Shown here piece by piece: positions 7,698 through 15,919 of a stretch of 64,000 nt of DNA (the first letter of the stretch is position 1; the number at the start of each line of letters is the position of its first letter). This DNA comes from Colwellia sp. (lineage in GTDB: Bacteria > Pseudomonadota > Gammaproteobacteria > Enterobacterales > Alteromonadaceae), in assembly GCA_020630795.1 (NCBI GenBank), contig JAHDIK010000014.1:1-64000 (forward strand), written 5' to 3'. The position numbers and the translations under genes were made by a program. The notes under the pieces are model-generated. The model had not been told where the DNA came from. It did not search any database and saw nothing but the letters and a program-made list of their open reading frames with translations.

Positions 7698-8105
7698 ATG
7701 CAAGTTAATAAAAAACTCTGGTCTTTTATTTTTGGTTGTTTAATTGCGGGTTCATTTGTGTGGTTGATTAGTTTAGGAAATAACGCTTCTGTACCTGAGT
7801 TTTTGCATCCATATCCAGACTTTATTATTGATTATTACGCTGCGACAGTTACTGCGATAACAGCAACTGTTTTAACCTTGTTAATGATGGTAATAATGGG
7901 AAAGATTTTTAGCGTATGCGTTAGCGAACATCCGTTTTGGCTAGCACTACCTAGTATTATGTTTGTTTTTCTTACCTTGTTTGCGTCAAATTTAATGTTG
8001 ATGTCTATGTTGTCAGCCGCATTGCCTGCTTTATTTATTATGGCATTAACAGCAATCACTTTTAGAATACTCCACGTCAAAAAAGAGAAACAGATAGCGA
8101 CGTAG
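7698..8105 (+). CDS. Small membrane protein of unknown function
   Basis: I do not recognise the family. The 135-residue protein has about four predicted transmembrane helices (roughly residues 8-26, 45-70, 80-100 and 103-122), an N-terminal MQVNKK and a basic tail (HVKKEKQ), consistent with an inner-membrane protein. A weak AAGG lies a few bases before the ATG. It is divergent from the cyclophilin gene and shares a bidirectional terminator with pheA, so it is a single-gene unit. Confidence 0.65.
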   Translation: MQVNKKLWSFIFGCLIAGSFVWLISLGNNASVPEFLHPYPDFIIDYYAATVTAITATVLTLLMMVIMGKIFSVCVSEHPFWLALPSIMFVFLTLFASNLMLMSMLSAALPALFIMALTAITFRILHVKKEKQIAT

Positions 8106-8155
8106 TTATAGCTCTCCTTTTAATTACTTAGATTATGTAAAATCGCTAATGATAA

Positions 8156-8190
8156 AAAAAGCTCAAAATACATCGTATTTTGAGCTTTTT
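8156..8190. terminator. Bidirectional terminator between the membrane-protein gene and pheA
   Basis: A perfect 16-bp stem (8156-8171 with 8175-8190) has an ATC loop. A's on the left and T's on the right give a T-run in both directions. It ends the plus-strand membrane-protein gene and the minus-strand pheA gene. Confidence 0.9.
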
Positions 8191-8217
8191 AGTTTAAATA
8201 TTGATTAACCTGCGTTG

Positions 8218-9393
8218 TTATACCGAATCGCTTGGCACGCTTGTTGGGCTAATATGTTCAACAGGGTAGCAACCTAATATTTTAATAAAATTAGTGTGTT
8301 GTGTTATTTCTGTTATCGCCTCTTGAAGAGCGATGTTTTTTAAGTTTGCTTCCACGTCTAAATAGAACATTTCTTCCCATGGTCTACCTTGAATTGGGCG
8401 TGACTCAAGTTTACACATGTTAATGCCTTTTTCTTTAAGAACAATTAAGCATTCAACAAGTGCGCCCGGTTTTTGACTTGTTGCGAGTACAATAGCTGTT
8501 TTCGCTGGAATTTGTTCAGCAACGTCTACAGGTTTGCGTGCAACTAAAATAAATCGGCTGTGGTTTTCTGATTGATTTGCAATTGACTTTTCAAGTGCGT
8601 GTAACTTATAAAGTTGTCCACCTTCTTCGCTACCTATTACTGCTACAGTTTCGTCTTGTAGCTCGTATGCTTTTGCCATTGCTTCTGCTGTGCTTTCACA
8701 ATACTCGATGCGTATACCTTTTTGTTTATCAAGAAAGTTACTACATTGTGTAAATGGTTGGCCGTGGGCATAAATCGTTTTTATACTGCTTAAATTAGTA
8801 TTTACGGCAGTTAATAAACAGTGCTCTATTGGTTGAGTAATTTCACCCACAATTGATAAGCTTGTATGCTGTAGAACATCGTATACCTCATTAATACTTC
8901 CTGAACTTGTATTTTCAATAGGTAAAACACCGTAATCGACATGACCAGCTTCAACCTGTTGCATAATTTCTGCAAAGCTTTGACAACCTGACTCTATGAT
9001 TTTTTCGGCGCGGCGTGAAAAATAGCGATGACTTGCTAAGTAACTATACGAACCTTTGTCACCTAAAAATGCAACACTTACTGTAGGTACTTGAATGTTA
9101 GGGTTAGCTAATGTTTGTAAATAAGCTTGTTGGTTAAGCACTGAATCTTCAATAATGGTATGGAATACACTTGTTACATAGTGCGCATCTAAACCTAATT
9201 TTTTGCCTTCGGTGATCAGTCTAATCAATAAAGCTTGTTCGCGTTGTTGATCTCTTACAGGCCTAATTTGATGTGCTTTGCTTTTAGCTACGTTAAGCGT
9301 TAGTGAACGTCTTTGAGCAAATAGCTCTAATAATTGTTGGTCGAGTGATGTGATTTTCTCGCGAATTTTGTCAAGATCTAGTTCTTCGTTCAC
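8218..9393 (-). CDS. pheA: Bifunctional chorismate mutase / prephenate dehydratase (P-protein)
   Basis: A 391-residue enzyme for the first two steps from chorismate to phenylalanine. An AroQ-type chorismate mutase is at about 1-90 and prephenate dehydratase at about 104-285. The C-terminal ACT domain keeps GALV (310-313) and ESRP (330-333), the known Phe-binding motifs, so feedback inhibition is expected. The dehydratase TRF motif reads SRF (279-281), a conservative Ser for Thr change. Length equals the E. coli enzyme. A Phe-rich leader peptide and attenuator lie upstream, so synthesis is probably controlled by Phe-tRNA charging. Confidence 0.96.
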   Translation of the reverse strand: MNEELDLDKIREKITSLDQQLLELFAQRRSLTLNVAKSKAHQIRPVRDQQREQALLIRLITEGKKLGLDAHYVTSVFHTIIEDSVLNQQAYLQTLANPNIQVPTVSVAFLGDKGSYSYLASHRYFSRRAEKIIESGCQSFAEIMQQVEAGHVDYGVLPIENTSSGSINEVYDVLQHTSLSIVGEITQPIEHCLLTAVNTNLSSIKTIYAHGQPFTQCSNFLDKQKGIRIEYCESTAEAMAKAYELQDETVAVIGSEEGGQLYKLHALEKSIANQSENHSRFILVARKPVDVAEQIPAKTAIVLATSQKPGALVECLIVLKEKGINMCKLESRPIQGRPWEEMFYLDVEANLKNIALQEAITEITQHTNFIKILGCYPVEHISPTSVPSDSV

Positions 9394-9448
9394 CGGTGCA
9401 TTCCTATAAATTATGTTATTACTGATACTGCCTATTTAATTCACACAT

Positions 9449-9478
9449 AAAAAAACCTCCGAAAGAGGAGGTTTTTTT
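9449..9478 (-). terminator. Attenuator terminator of pheA
   Basis: On the minus strand a 12-bp stem (plus coordinates 9449-9460 and 9467-9478; core CCTCC/GGAGG) with a 6-nt loop is followed by T's. It lies between the leader peptide stop and pheA. An alternative pairing of GAGG just after the leader stop with the CCTC of this stem, extended by TTTTT with AAAAA, would act as the antiterminator. Confidence 0.85.
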
Positions 9479-9513
9479 ATCGTTAATTTTACGACTTAAA
9501 AACGTCCTCGCCC

Positions 9514-9573
9514 TTAGGTAATAAAAGGGAAAAGAAAGTGCGATGTAAAATTAAATGACTGAATATTGTTCAT
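9514..9573 (-). CDS. pheL: Phe-rich leader peptide of the pheA attenuator
   Basis: A 19-codon frame reads MNNIQSFNFTSHFLFPFIT, with five Phe codons (four TTT, one TTC) crowded toward its end. It stops 35 bp before the attenuator hairpin and 120 bp before pheA. This is the arrangement of a ribosome-mediated attenuator: with little charged Phe-tRNA the ribosome stalls on the Phe codons, the antiterminator forms and pheA is transcribed. The ribosome site (TAAAGAC) is weak. The sequence differs from E. coli PheL but has the same logic. Confidence 0.85.
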   Translation of the reverse strand: MNNIQSFNFTSHFLFPFIT

Positions 9574-9659
9574 GTCTTTATCGTATCGGCGATAGAGTAA
9601 TTATTCAACCGTTTCTTTATACGATTTTTGTTGAAAATATAATGACTTCTTTCTTAACG

Positions 9660-10046
9660 TTAATTTACACATTGCCAAACGATTGTTAACGGACATAACA
9701 AACTTACAAACCATACCAAAGAGCGGATTGTGCTGATGTTTGCTAAATAGAGCGCGTTGTATGCAAGTCGTGAAATGATATAAACCACCGCTAGTTGTTG
9801 AATAAAACTTGAGTGATTATTTGTCACAATAGCAAGTAATAACGCTGGCGTAAATATAATAAGTGATTCAAATGCGTTTTGATGGGCGGCTAATGCTCGG
9901 GCACCAAAACCTGTAAGTTCGCTTTGTTGATTTCTTGGGTGATTGTTGTCGTATTTTCCAAGTTTATTCATTGCGATAGCAACGGGGATTTTAGCGATAA
10001 ATGGCAACAATAATGCAGCGAAAAGCGTCCATATAAGTAAATTCAT
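9660..10046 (-). CDS. MAPEG family membrane protein
   Basis: A 128-residue four-helix membrane protein of the MAPEG superfamily (eicosanoid and glutathione metabolism proteins; bacterial members are mostly uncharacterised and some conjugate glutathione). The family motif ALAAHQNAFESL is present after the first helix. I use ATG 10046, which puts the start at the first helix as in relatives; the frame extends to a GTG at 10085 with an extra polar segment. It lies upstream of pheA on the same strand but is separated by the pheA leader, so coexpression is uncertain. Confidence 0.8.
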   Translation of the reverse strand: MNLLIWTLFAALLLPFIAKIPVAIAMNKLGKYDNNHPRNQQSELTGFGARALAAHQNAFESLIIFTPALLLAIVTNNHSSFIQQLAVVYIISRLAYNALYLANISTIRSLVWFVSLLCPLTIVWQCVN

Positions 10047-10352
10047 GAGAGATCTCTGTGTTATTTTTAAATAATAGAAACACACCCTAAATTGTCTAAG
10101 CTCCTAAAACAAATAATATTTATTTAGTTGTAGCGGGTTACTTGTGATTGATTATCGATATTTCTATATTTTATAAGGGGTATAGCCATTTTTATTCTAC
10201 TTTTTATTTGTTAATATCAGGTTAATGTTATTGAGTTAAGTGTAAGCTTGGTTGTATCAATAGTTACCGTTTTAAGGAACTATTCAAGGAATAGTGAATT
10301 GATAAATCATAAGTCATTAATATAAAAATGACCTCGTTAAATGGAATCAAAA
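10047..10352. other. 306-bp AT-rich intergenic region
   Basis: This is the divergent promoter region between the MAPEG gene and the gene at 10353. I see no gene. It contains the 12-mer GTTGTATCAATA at 10251-10262, which recurs upstream of msrP and phoU. Confidence 0.5.
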
Positions 10353-10736
10353 ATGTCAGGTGAAAATACGCGTTATATTCAAGAAGGTGATTGGGTTTTT
10401 GAAGTAAAAACTGTAAGAGCAATGAGAGTAGATGAATTTGGTAAACCATATTCAGCAATTGCAAATTGTAATCTTAATGGTAACTCAATGTACATTGATG
10501 GCTTGCTTACAAATGAGCTAGATTTCAGTAAAGATGATTTCATGACATTCCATCGTTTTTGTAAACGAATGGGGCTAGACAACTTTACTTATCATCGTTA
10601 CCACAACGGTGAGTCATCGAGTAAAACCGTACGCGTAAATAAGCCAATTCCAGTATCAGCGCCGGCAACGATAACTAAAATCAAACAAGATGATGAATCT
10701 GCTGACAAGTCACCAACTATTCGAGTGATTAAGTAG
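10353..10736 (+). CDS. Hypothetical protein
   Basis: I do not recognise this 127-residue soluble protein. It has no signal peptide or membrane segment. A compact N-terminal region (GDWVFEVKTVRAMRVDEFGKP, NCNLNGNSMYIDGLLT) suggests a small beta-rich fold, followed by a helical DFSKDDFMTFHRFCKRMG stretch and a polar, probably disordered tail. The start is uncertain: ATG 10353 has GGA about 7 bp upstream, while an in-frame ATG at 10341 would add four residues. It lies 20 bp before the nucleotidyltransferase gene on the same strand and may be cotranscribed. Confidence 0.6.
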   Translation: MSGENTRYIQEGDWVFEVKTVRAMRVDEFGKPYSAIANCNLNGNSMYIDGLLTNELDFSKDDFMTFHRFCKRMGLDNFTYHRYHNGESSSKTVRVNKPIPVSAPATITKIKQDDESADKSPTIRVIK

Positions 10737-10756
10737 TAGAGCTTGTATTGAGTTTG

Positions 10757-11380
10757 ATGACACCTAACATGGATGATTTAGCGGTAATTGTTCTCGCTGC
10801 TGGTCAATCATCTCGGCTTGGACACCCTAAACAGCTGATTGAAGTGGGCGGCGAAATGCTTGTTGAAAAACAATGTAAATTGGCGTTGGCAATCTCGTCT
10901 CAGGTTTTTTGTGTTGTAGGGTGTAAGTCAGAACAAATTATACCTTTGGTAAAACATTTATCCATTAATATCGTTATGAATGACGAGTGGGAAAGGGGCA
11001 TGTCTTCTTCCATTTCGTGTGGAGTACGTGAGTTACCCTCCAACGTTAAAAGGGTTATGGTGCTTTTAGTTGATCAATGGCAATTAACAAAAGAAATACT
11101 TACGACATTTGTTGAACGTTCGCGTGATGAACCAGATAATATTTATGTATCTCACAATGTAAATACAGGTAATTTGGCAAATTCTAAGTCGTTTGGGCCT
11201 CCTTGTGTTTTCCCTCGGGGTTATTTTACTGATCTAATTAACCTTAACGAAGCTGAAGGCGCTAAATCTGTTATTAAAAAGTATATGAGCAAGGTTATAT
11301 GGATACCGAATAACGAAGCATTTATTGATGTAGACTCACCAAAAGATCTAGCTCACTTGAGGGCGATTTATCCTTGTTAA
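10757..11380 (+). CDS. MocA/MobA-like nucleotidyltransferase
   Basis: A 207-residue NTP-transferase of the MobA/MocA group, which adds CMP or GMP to molybdopterin. The nucleotide-binding signature LAAGQSSRLGHPKQL is near the N-terminus, LLVDQW is the metal-binding acid motif, and GPPCVFPRGYF and FIDVDSPKDL are typical later motifs. It resembles MocA/CoxC-like enzymes more than MobA. Two molybdoenzymes, MsrP and NasA, are encoded in this window, so a cofactor role is plausible but unproven. The start is uncertain: TTG 10748, ATG 10757 and ATG 10769 are all in frame. Confidence 0.75.
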   Translation: MTPNMDDLAVIVLAAGQSSRLGHPKQLIEVGGEMLVEKQCKLALAISSQVFCVVGCKSEQIIPLVKHLSINIVMNDEWERGMSSSISCGVRELPSNVKRVMVLLVDQWQLTKEILTTFVERSRDEPDNIYVSHNVNTGNLANSKSFGPPCVFPRGYFTDLINLNEAEGAKSVIKKYMSKVIWIPNNEAFIDVDSPKDLAHLRAIYPC

Positions 11381-11514
11381 TTTCATGCCCTTTAACGCTG
11401 GCAATAATCTTACTTTCATAAATTCTTTAAACTGATAAAATATCGCCGATTTTGGGTGGTAAGTATCATTCGCTCAATAAATTCAGGCACTTTTAGACAT
11501 AAAGCAGGTATATC

Positions 11515-12066
11515 ATGGCGTCGTTACAAGACCAATTGTTAAAGGCTGGTTTAACAACCAAGCACAAAGCTAGGCAAGCTAATAGCGATAAGAAAAAGAA
11601 AAATAAACAAGCACGTAGTGGCGTTGAGCACGAAAAAAGTTTGCAAGAGCAAGTTAAGCAAGATTTAGAGAAGTCTAAAAAAGAAAAAGCGGCTAGAGAT
11701 GCTGCCTTGAATGCAGAAAAGAATGCGCAGCTTGCACAAAAAGAAAACCATTTAAGAATTTTACAAACGTTGCAGCACCATCAACTGAAGAAAATCGACG
11801 GTGAAACTGAGTACAACTACACCTTTAATAATAAAGTTAAAAAGTTGTTTGTAGATGCGATTACGCACAAGGCGTTGGTAAATGGACGTTTAGCGATTTG
11901 TGGTTTAGACGAAACAACGTATGTTGTTACTGCAGAAACTGCTGAAAAAGTTGCAACACTTGATAACAGTATTATTTTGGTTCAAAACGATAAAGTTGAG
12001 TCAGACACGGTGGATGAAGACGATCCATACGCAGAGTTCCAAATTCCAGATGATCTTATGTGGTAA
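11515..12066 (+). CDS. DUF2058 (YaiL-like) protein
   Basis: A 183-residue protein of the YaiL/DUF2058 family, sometimes called nucleoprotein or polynucleotide-associated protein; its biochemical role is not established. It opens with the family's MASLQDQLLKAGL, followed by a Lys-rich charged helical or coiled segment (residues 17-80) and a compact C-terminal domain (YNYTFNNKVKKLFVDA, LAICGLDETTYVVT) ending in an acidic tail (DEDDPYAEFQIPDDLMW). The basic middle fits nucleic-acid association. It is monocistronic, with AGCAGG upstream of the ATG. Confidence 0.87.
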   Translation: MASLQDQLLKAGLTTKHKARQANSDKKKKNKQARSGVEHEKSLQEQVKQDLEKSKKEKAARDAALNAEKNAQLAQKENHLRILQTLQHHQLKKIDGETEYNYTFNNKVKKLFVDAITHKALVNGRLAICGLDETTYVVTAETAEKVATLDNSIILVQNDKVESDTVDEDDPYAEFQIPDDLMW

Positions 12067-12133
12067 TTTGTTGTGCTATTTACCTTTTATTAGGTAAGTA
12101 GCTTGTATTGATAGTTAATTTATAAGAGAAGTT

Positions 12134-12490
12134 ATGTTTATTATTCGTTGGATTTTAGGTCGTATAATTTTAGGGTTAAATTTTATTTTTTCTCCACGTT
12201 CACCAAAGCGTGATGTGAGTGAGCAAGAGGCGTTAAACGAAAAAACGCAACATTTAAGTTTGTATCAACTACCTGCTTGTCCATTTTGCGTAAAGGTTAG
12301 ACGTGCAATGAAACGTCAAGGCTTAAATATTGGTATTCGTGATATTAAAAATGAGAATTATCGTGAAGAATTACTGACTGAGGGCGGTAAAGCTAAAGTT
12401 CCATGTTTAAAGATTGAAGAACCTAACAAGCCAGTAACATGGTTGTATGAGTCAAGTGATATTGTTGATTACTTAAAACAATACGCTTAG
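12134..12490 (+). CDS. Membrane-anchored glutaredoxin-like protein
   Basis: A 118-residue protein with an N-terminal hydrophobic segment (about 1-19), then a thioredoxin-fold glutaredoxin/GST N-terminal domain. The active site is CPFC at 49-52, with KVPCL (cis-Pro region) and ESSDIVDYL later, as in glutathione-binding folds. It probably reduces disulfides or glutathione adducts at the inner membrane. GAGAAG precedes the ATG. The next gene, msrP, repairs oxidised methionines, so both serve thiol or redox repair, but 175 bp separate them and cotranscription is not shown. Confidence 0.85.
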   Translation: MFIIRWILGRIILGLNFIFSPRSPKRDVSEQEALNEKTQHLSLYQLPACPFCVKVRRAMKRQGLNIGIRDIKNENYREELLTEGGKAKVPCLKIEEPNKPVTWLYESSDIVDYLKQYA

Positions 12491-12611
12491 TCGTTAGTAT
12501 GCTTTTATAGCCTTTGTGTCTATGCAAGGGCTATGTGTAAATTATTTCCTTACTTTTTATTTCTTTGAAATGTATTTTGTTTTCATCGGTCTAATTATTT
12601 ATTGCTATTGA

Positions 12612-12623
12612 GTTGTATCAATA
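12612..12623. repeat. Recurrent 12-mer GTTGTATCAATA upstream of msrP
   Basis: This exact 12-mer also occurs at 10251-10262 and 60098-60109, each time on the plus strand in the region just before a gene. A near copy (CTTGTATTGATA) lies at 12102-12113 before the glutaredoxin gene. Its role is unknown. Confidence 0.4.
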
Positions 12624-12665
12624 GGTATTTAAAGCACTTAGACGTTCTAGTGGAGAGCATGTTGT

Positions 12666-13676
12666 ATGTTACTTAAAGTTAAAGCTAAATCCCAAATTAG
12701 TGAAAATGAAATTACCGACGAACACGTGTATTTAGAACGACGTTCTTTGATCAAAAAAATGGGGTTTCTTGGCGCTGGTTCTTTATTGGCGTCAACGACT
12801 TCTGCTCAGGCACGCGGGCTTGATTTTTTCTCTTCGAAAGAAGAGCAGGCATTTGTTACAAGCCCGATCAAATTTAAAGCGTCAAGCTCTGATTCACAGG
12901 TATTAACACCAGAAAACAAGGTGATAAGCCATAATAATTTTTATGAATTTGGAACGAAGAAATCCGACCCTGTTAATAATGCTCAGTCGTTCAAAGTAAA
13001 CCCATGGCAGCTTAAAGTTTCAGGAGAAGTAAACAAACCTTTTACGTTAGATTACGATGACTTATTTAGCCGGTATGCAATTGAAGAGCGGATATATCGT
13101 CTTAGATGTGTTGAAGCTTGGTCGATGGTTATTCCGTGGTTAGGTTTTTCATTATCAAACATTATTAAGCAAGCTGATCCAACATCAAAAGCAAAATATG
13201 TAGCGTTTGAAACACTTCACGATCCGGAACAAATGCCAGGGCAGAGAAGTAGAAGAGTTGGTGGAGGTATCGACTATCCATACGTGGAAGGATTGAGACT
13301 AGATGAGGCAATGAATCCTCTTACGTTAATGAGTGTTGGTTTATACGGAAAAACGTTGCCCCCTCAAAATGGTGCTCCTATTCGTTTGGTTGTTCCTTGG
13401 AAATATGGGTTTAAGAGTATTAAGTCAGTTGTAGGAATTAAGTTGGTAGAAAAAATGCCTCCGACTACTTGGAACATTCTTGCACCTCGAGAATATGGAT
13501 TTTATGCCAATGTAAACCCAGACGTTGATCATCCTCGTTGGAGCCAAGCAAGTGAAAGGCGCATTACATCAGGTGGACTGTTTGCGCGAAACCGTATTGA
13601 AACACTTCCGTTCAATGGTTACGGGGAAGAAGTATCAAGCTTGTATAAAAATATGAATTTACGGAAGTATTATTAA
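12666..13676 (+). CDS. msrP: Protein-methionine-sulfoxide reductase catalytic subunit MsrP
   Basis: A 336-residue periplasmic molybdenum enzyme (YedY) that repairs methionine sulfoxide in envelope proteins. The Tat signal has the twin arginine at 25-26 ([11 protein letters not shown]). Cys148 in [10 protein letters not shown] is the molybdenum ligand, and the later [19 protein letters not shown] is typical. GGAGA at 12653-12657 precedes the ATG. Its stop overlaps the start of msrQ by one base, so the two are coupled. Electrons come from the quinone pool through MsrQ. Confidence 0.95.
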   Translation: MLLKVKAKSQISENEITDEHVYLERRSLIKKMGFLGAGSLLASTTSAQARGLDFFSSKEEQAFVTSPIKFKASSSDSQVLTPENKVISHNNFYEFGTKKSDPVNNAQSFKVNPWQLKVSGEVNKPFTLDYDDLFSRYAIEERIYRLRCVEAWSMVIPWLGFSLSNIIKQADPTSKAKYVAFETLHDPEQMPGQRSRRVGGGIDYPYVEGLRLDEAMNPLTLMSVGLYGKTLPPQNGAPIRLVVPWKYGFKSIKSVVGIKLVEKMPPTTWNILAPREYGFYANVNPDVDHPRWSQASERRITSGGLFARNRIETLPFNGYGEEVSSLYKNMNLRKYY

Positions 13677-14278
13677 TGCTTTCAGCGTTAAATGGCCGTT
13701 CAATAACGCTAATCAAGCTGTGTATCCATTTAAGCTGTTTTATTCCGTTGTTTTATTTATATTGGCGCGCTTATTACGATGAGCTTGGTGCTGATCCCGT
13801 AGAATATGTTATTCACTATACTGGTATTGGCGCGCTAAATATTTTCTTATTATCGTTAGTCGTTTCTCCGTTAGCTAAGTTTTTAAAACAAGGTAAACTT
13901 ATTCAGCTACGCAGAGTAATTGGGCTGTATGCTTTTACATATTCAGTGTTTCATGTACTGAATTTTTTGTTTTTTGAAGTTCAGTTTGATTTTTTGCTTT
14001 TTATTAGCGAAATATTTGAACGCCCCTATATTACCGTCGGCATGATTGGCTTATTTATATTAACGTTGTTGGCGCTAACTTCGTTTAGTCGTATAAAAAG
14101 ATCGATGGGCTCTCGTTGGCAAACTTTGCATAATTTTACTTATATTGCGGGTATTGCCATCGTTATTCACTTTTATTGGTCGGTAAAATCTGAACTTGTT
14201 GAACCTGTTATTTACATAGTGATATTAGTATTGTTACTCGTATTAAGAAAAGATCGATTTAAACGTTGGTTTAAGTAA
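13676..14278 (+). CDS. msrQ: Heme-binding membrane subunit MsrQ
   Basis: A 200-residue inner-membrane b-type heme protein (YedZ) that passes electrons from quinol to MsrP. It has about six helices and the ferric-reductase-like pattern, including candidate heme ligand histidines in FSVFHVLNFL, TLHNFTYIAG and IAIVIHFYW. Length matches the family. It shares a TAATG junction with msrP. Confidence 0.94.
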   Translation: MLSALNGRSITLIKLCIHLSCFIPLFYLYWRAYYDELGADPVEYVIHYTGIGALNIFLLSLVVSPLAKFLKQGKLIQLRRVIGLYAFTYSVFHVLNFLFFEVQFDFLLFISEIFERPYITVGMIGLFILTLLALTSFSRIKRSMGSRWQTLHNFTYIAGIAIVIHFYWSVKSELVEPVIYIVILVLLLVLRKDRFKRWFK

Positions 14279-14427
14279 TTTGATTGCCGATGTTTAGCTA
14301 GGTATTTTATTCACAATTTACCGATTAATTTAGTCGTATAAATTAGTGCTTTTAACGCAATTTCTACTATATTTTCCTCAACATACTTGCTGCTTTTTAT
14401 TAATCGCTATACTGTTAATAGCTTGAG

Positions 14428-14447
14428 CTCTATTTGTATAAATAGAG
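14428..14447. other. Inverted repeat in the amidohydrolase leader
   Basis: CTCTATTT (14428-14435) and AAATAGAG (14440-14447) with a GTAT loop form an 8-bp hairpin about 43 bp before the lipoprotein amidohydrolase start. It could be an operator or an mRNA 5' hairpin. It has no T-run. Confidence 0.35.
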
Positions 14448-14490
14448 TGAGAATAATTCATGTTTCATAACTAGGTATTAGGATAATAAA

Positions 14491-15918
14491 ATGCGAACAA
14501 ACTTACCTAAAGTTTTTACACCGTTAATACTGGTGGCTACAATTTCTACGTTAGTGGGTTGTAGTTCAGATGACGACGGAAAAGTCACTATTAATAAAAA
14601 CCCATACCCGAGCACTTATACACCTCTTCCTTCTGAGAGTGTATTGTTCAAAAATGCAACGGTACTTATTGGTAACGGTAAGCAGCTTGAAGAAGCTGAT
14701 GTATTAATTGAAGACGGCAAAATTGTTGAAGTTGGTAAAAATATCAGTGAAAGTGCGTCGATCGAAATTGACGCTAAAGGTAAGTGGATTACGCCTGGTA
14801 TTATCGACACACACTCTCATTTAGGTGTATATCCAAGTCCGTCAGTTGAGTCGCATTCTGATGGTAATGAAATGACTTCTCCAAACACTTCTGAAGTTTG
14901 GGCTGAACATAGTATTTGGCCACAAGACCCTGGTTTTCAGGCAGCACGTGCCGGCGGTATTACTACGTTACAGATTTTACCTGGTTCAGCTAATTTGTTT
15001 GGTGGTCGCGGTGTAACGTTAAGAAACGTTCCTAGTCATACCATGCAAGGCATGAAGTTCCCTGATGCTCCTTACGGGTTAAAAATGGCATGTGGTGAAA
15101 ACCCTAAACGTGTTTACAGCAGCAAAAAAGTAGCTCCGTCTACTCGTATGGGTAATATGGCTGGATACCGTATGGCTTGGGCTGAAGCTACAGAATATAA
15201 AAGAGCTTGGGATCGATACGAAGCTGCTTTTGAAGATGATAACACGGTAGAACCACCTAAACGTGATATTGAATTAGACACATTAAAAGGTGTTTTAGAA
15301 GGCGATATTTTAATTCATAACCATTGCTACAAAGCTGAAGAAATGGCGATGATGATTGATTTAGGTAAAGAGTTTAATTATCACTCAGGTACTTTCCATC
15401 ACGCAATTGAAGGTTATAAAATTGCTGATTTGTTAGCTGAAAACGGTAACTGTGCAGCAATGTGGCCAGATTGGTGGGGCTTTAAAATGGAAGCCTACGA
15501 TATGGTTCAAGAAAACGTAGCTATTGTAGATGCGGCTAAAAATTCTTGTGCGGTTATTCATTCAGATTCAGACACTACGATACAGCGCTTAAACCAAGAA
15601 GCTGCCAAAGTATTATACCGAGCTAAAGACAGCGGTTTTGAGCTGGAAGAGAAAGATGCAATTCGTTGGATTACGCTTAATGCAGCAAAGTCGTTAGGTA
15701 TTGATAGCAAAACAGGTAGTTTGGAAGAAGGAAAGAATGCTGATGTAGTTTTATGGAACCAAAATCCATTTAGTGTTTACGCACAAGCTGAGCAAGTATT
15801 TTTAGACGGAAGCAAAGTTTACGATCGATTTGATGAGAAGTATCAAGCGAAAAGTGACTTTATGTTAGGTCAACCTTCATTGCTAGAAAATGCAACAAAG
15901 AACAAGGCGGAGAAGTAA
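14491..15918 (+). CDS. Lipoprotein amidohydrolase (imidazolonepropionase-like)
   Basis: A 475-residue metal-dependent hydrolase of the amidohydrolase superfamily. The lipobox LVGC (Cys24) with Ser next to it predicts an outer-membrane lipoprotein. The metal-binding HxH is intact (PGIIDTHSH, His108 and His110), with later histidines in ILIHNHCYK and SGTFHHAIEG and the Asp in VIHSDSDT. The C-terminal GSLEEGKNADVVLWNQNPF is the usual end of the barrel and small beta domain. The substrate is unknown; relatives include peptidases of the imidazolonepropionase type. AGGATAA precedes the ATG. The paired degenerate homologue starts one base after its stop. Confidence 0.87.
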   Translation: MRTNLPKVFTPLILVATISTLVGCSSDDDGKVTINKNPYPSTYTPLPSESVLFKNATVLIGNGKQLEEADVLIEDGKIVEVGKNISESASIEIDAKGKWITPGIIDTHSHLGVYPSPSVESHSDGNEMTSPNTSEVWAEHSIWPQDPGFQAARAGGITTLQILPGSANLFGGRGVTLRNVPSHTMQGMKFPDAPYGLKMACGENPKRVYSSKKVAPSTRMGNMAGYRMAWAEATEYKRAWDRYEAAFEDDNTVEPPKRDIELDTLKGVLEGDILIHNHCYKAEEMAMMIDLGKEFNYHSGTFHHAIEGYKIADLLAENGNCAAMWPDWWGFKMEAYDMVQENVAIVDAAKNSCAVIHSDSDTTIQRLNQEAAKVLYRAKDSGFELEEKDAIRWITLNAAKSLGIDSKTGSLEEGKNADVVLWNQNPFSVYAQAEQVFLDGSKVYDRFDEKYQAKSDFMLGQPSLLENATKNKAEK

Positions 15919-15919
15919 G

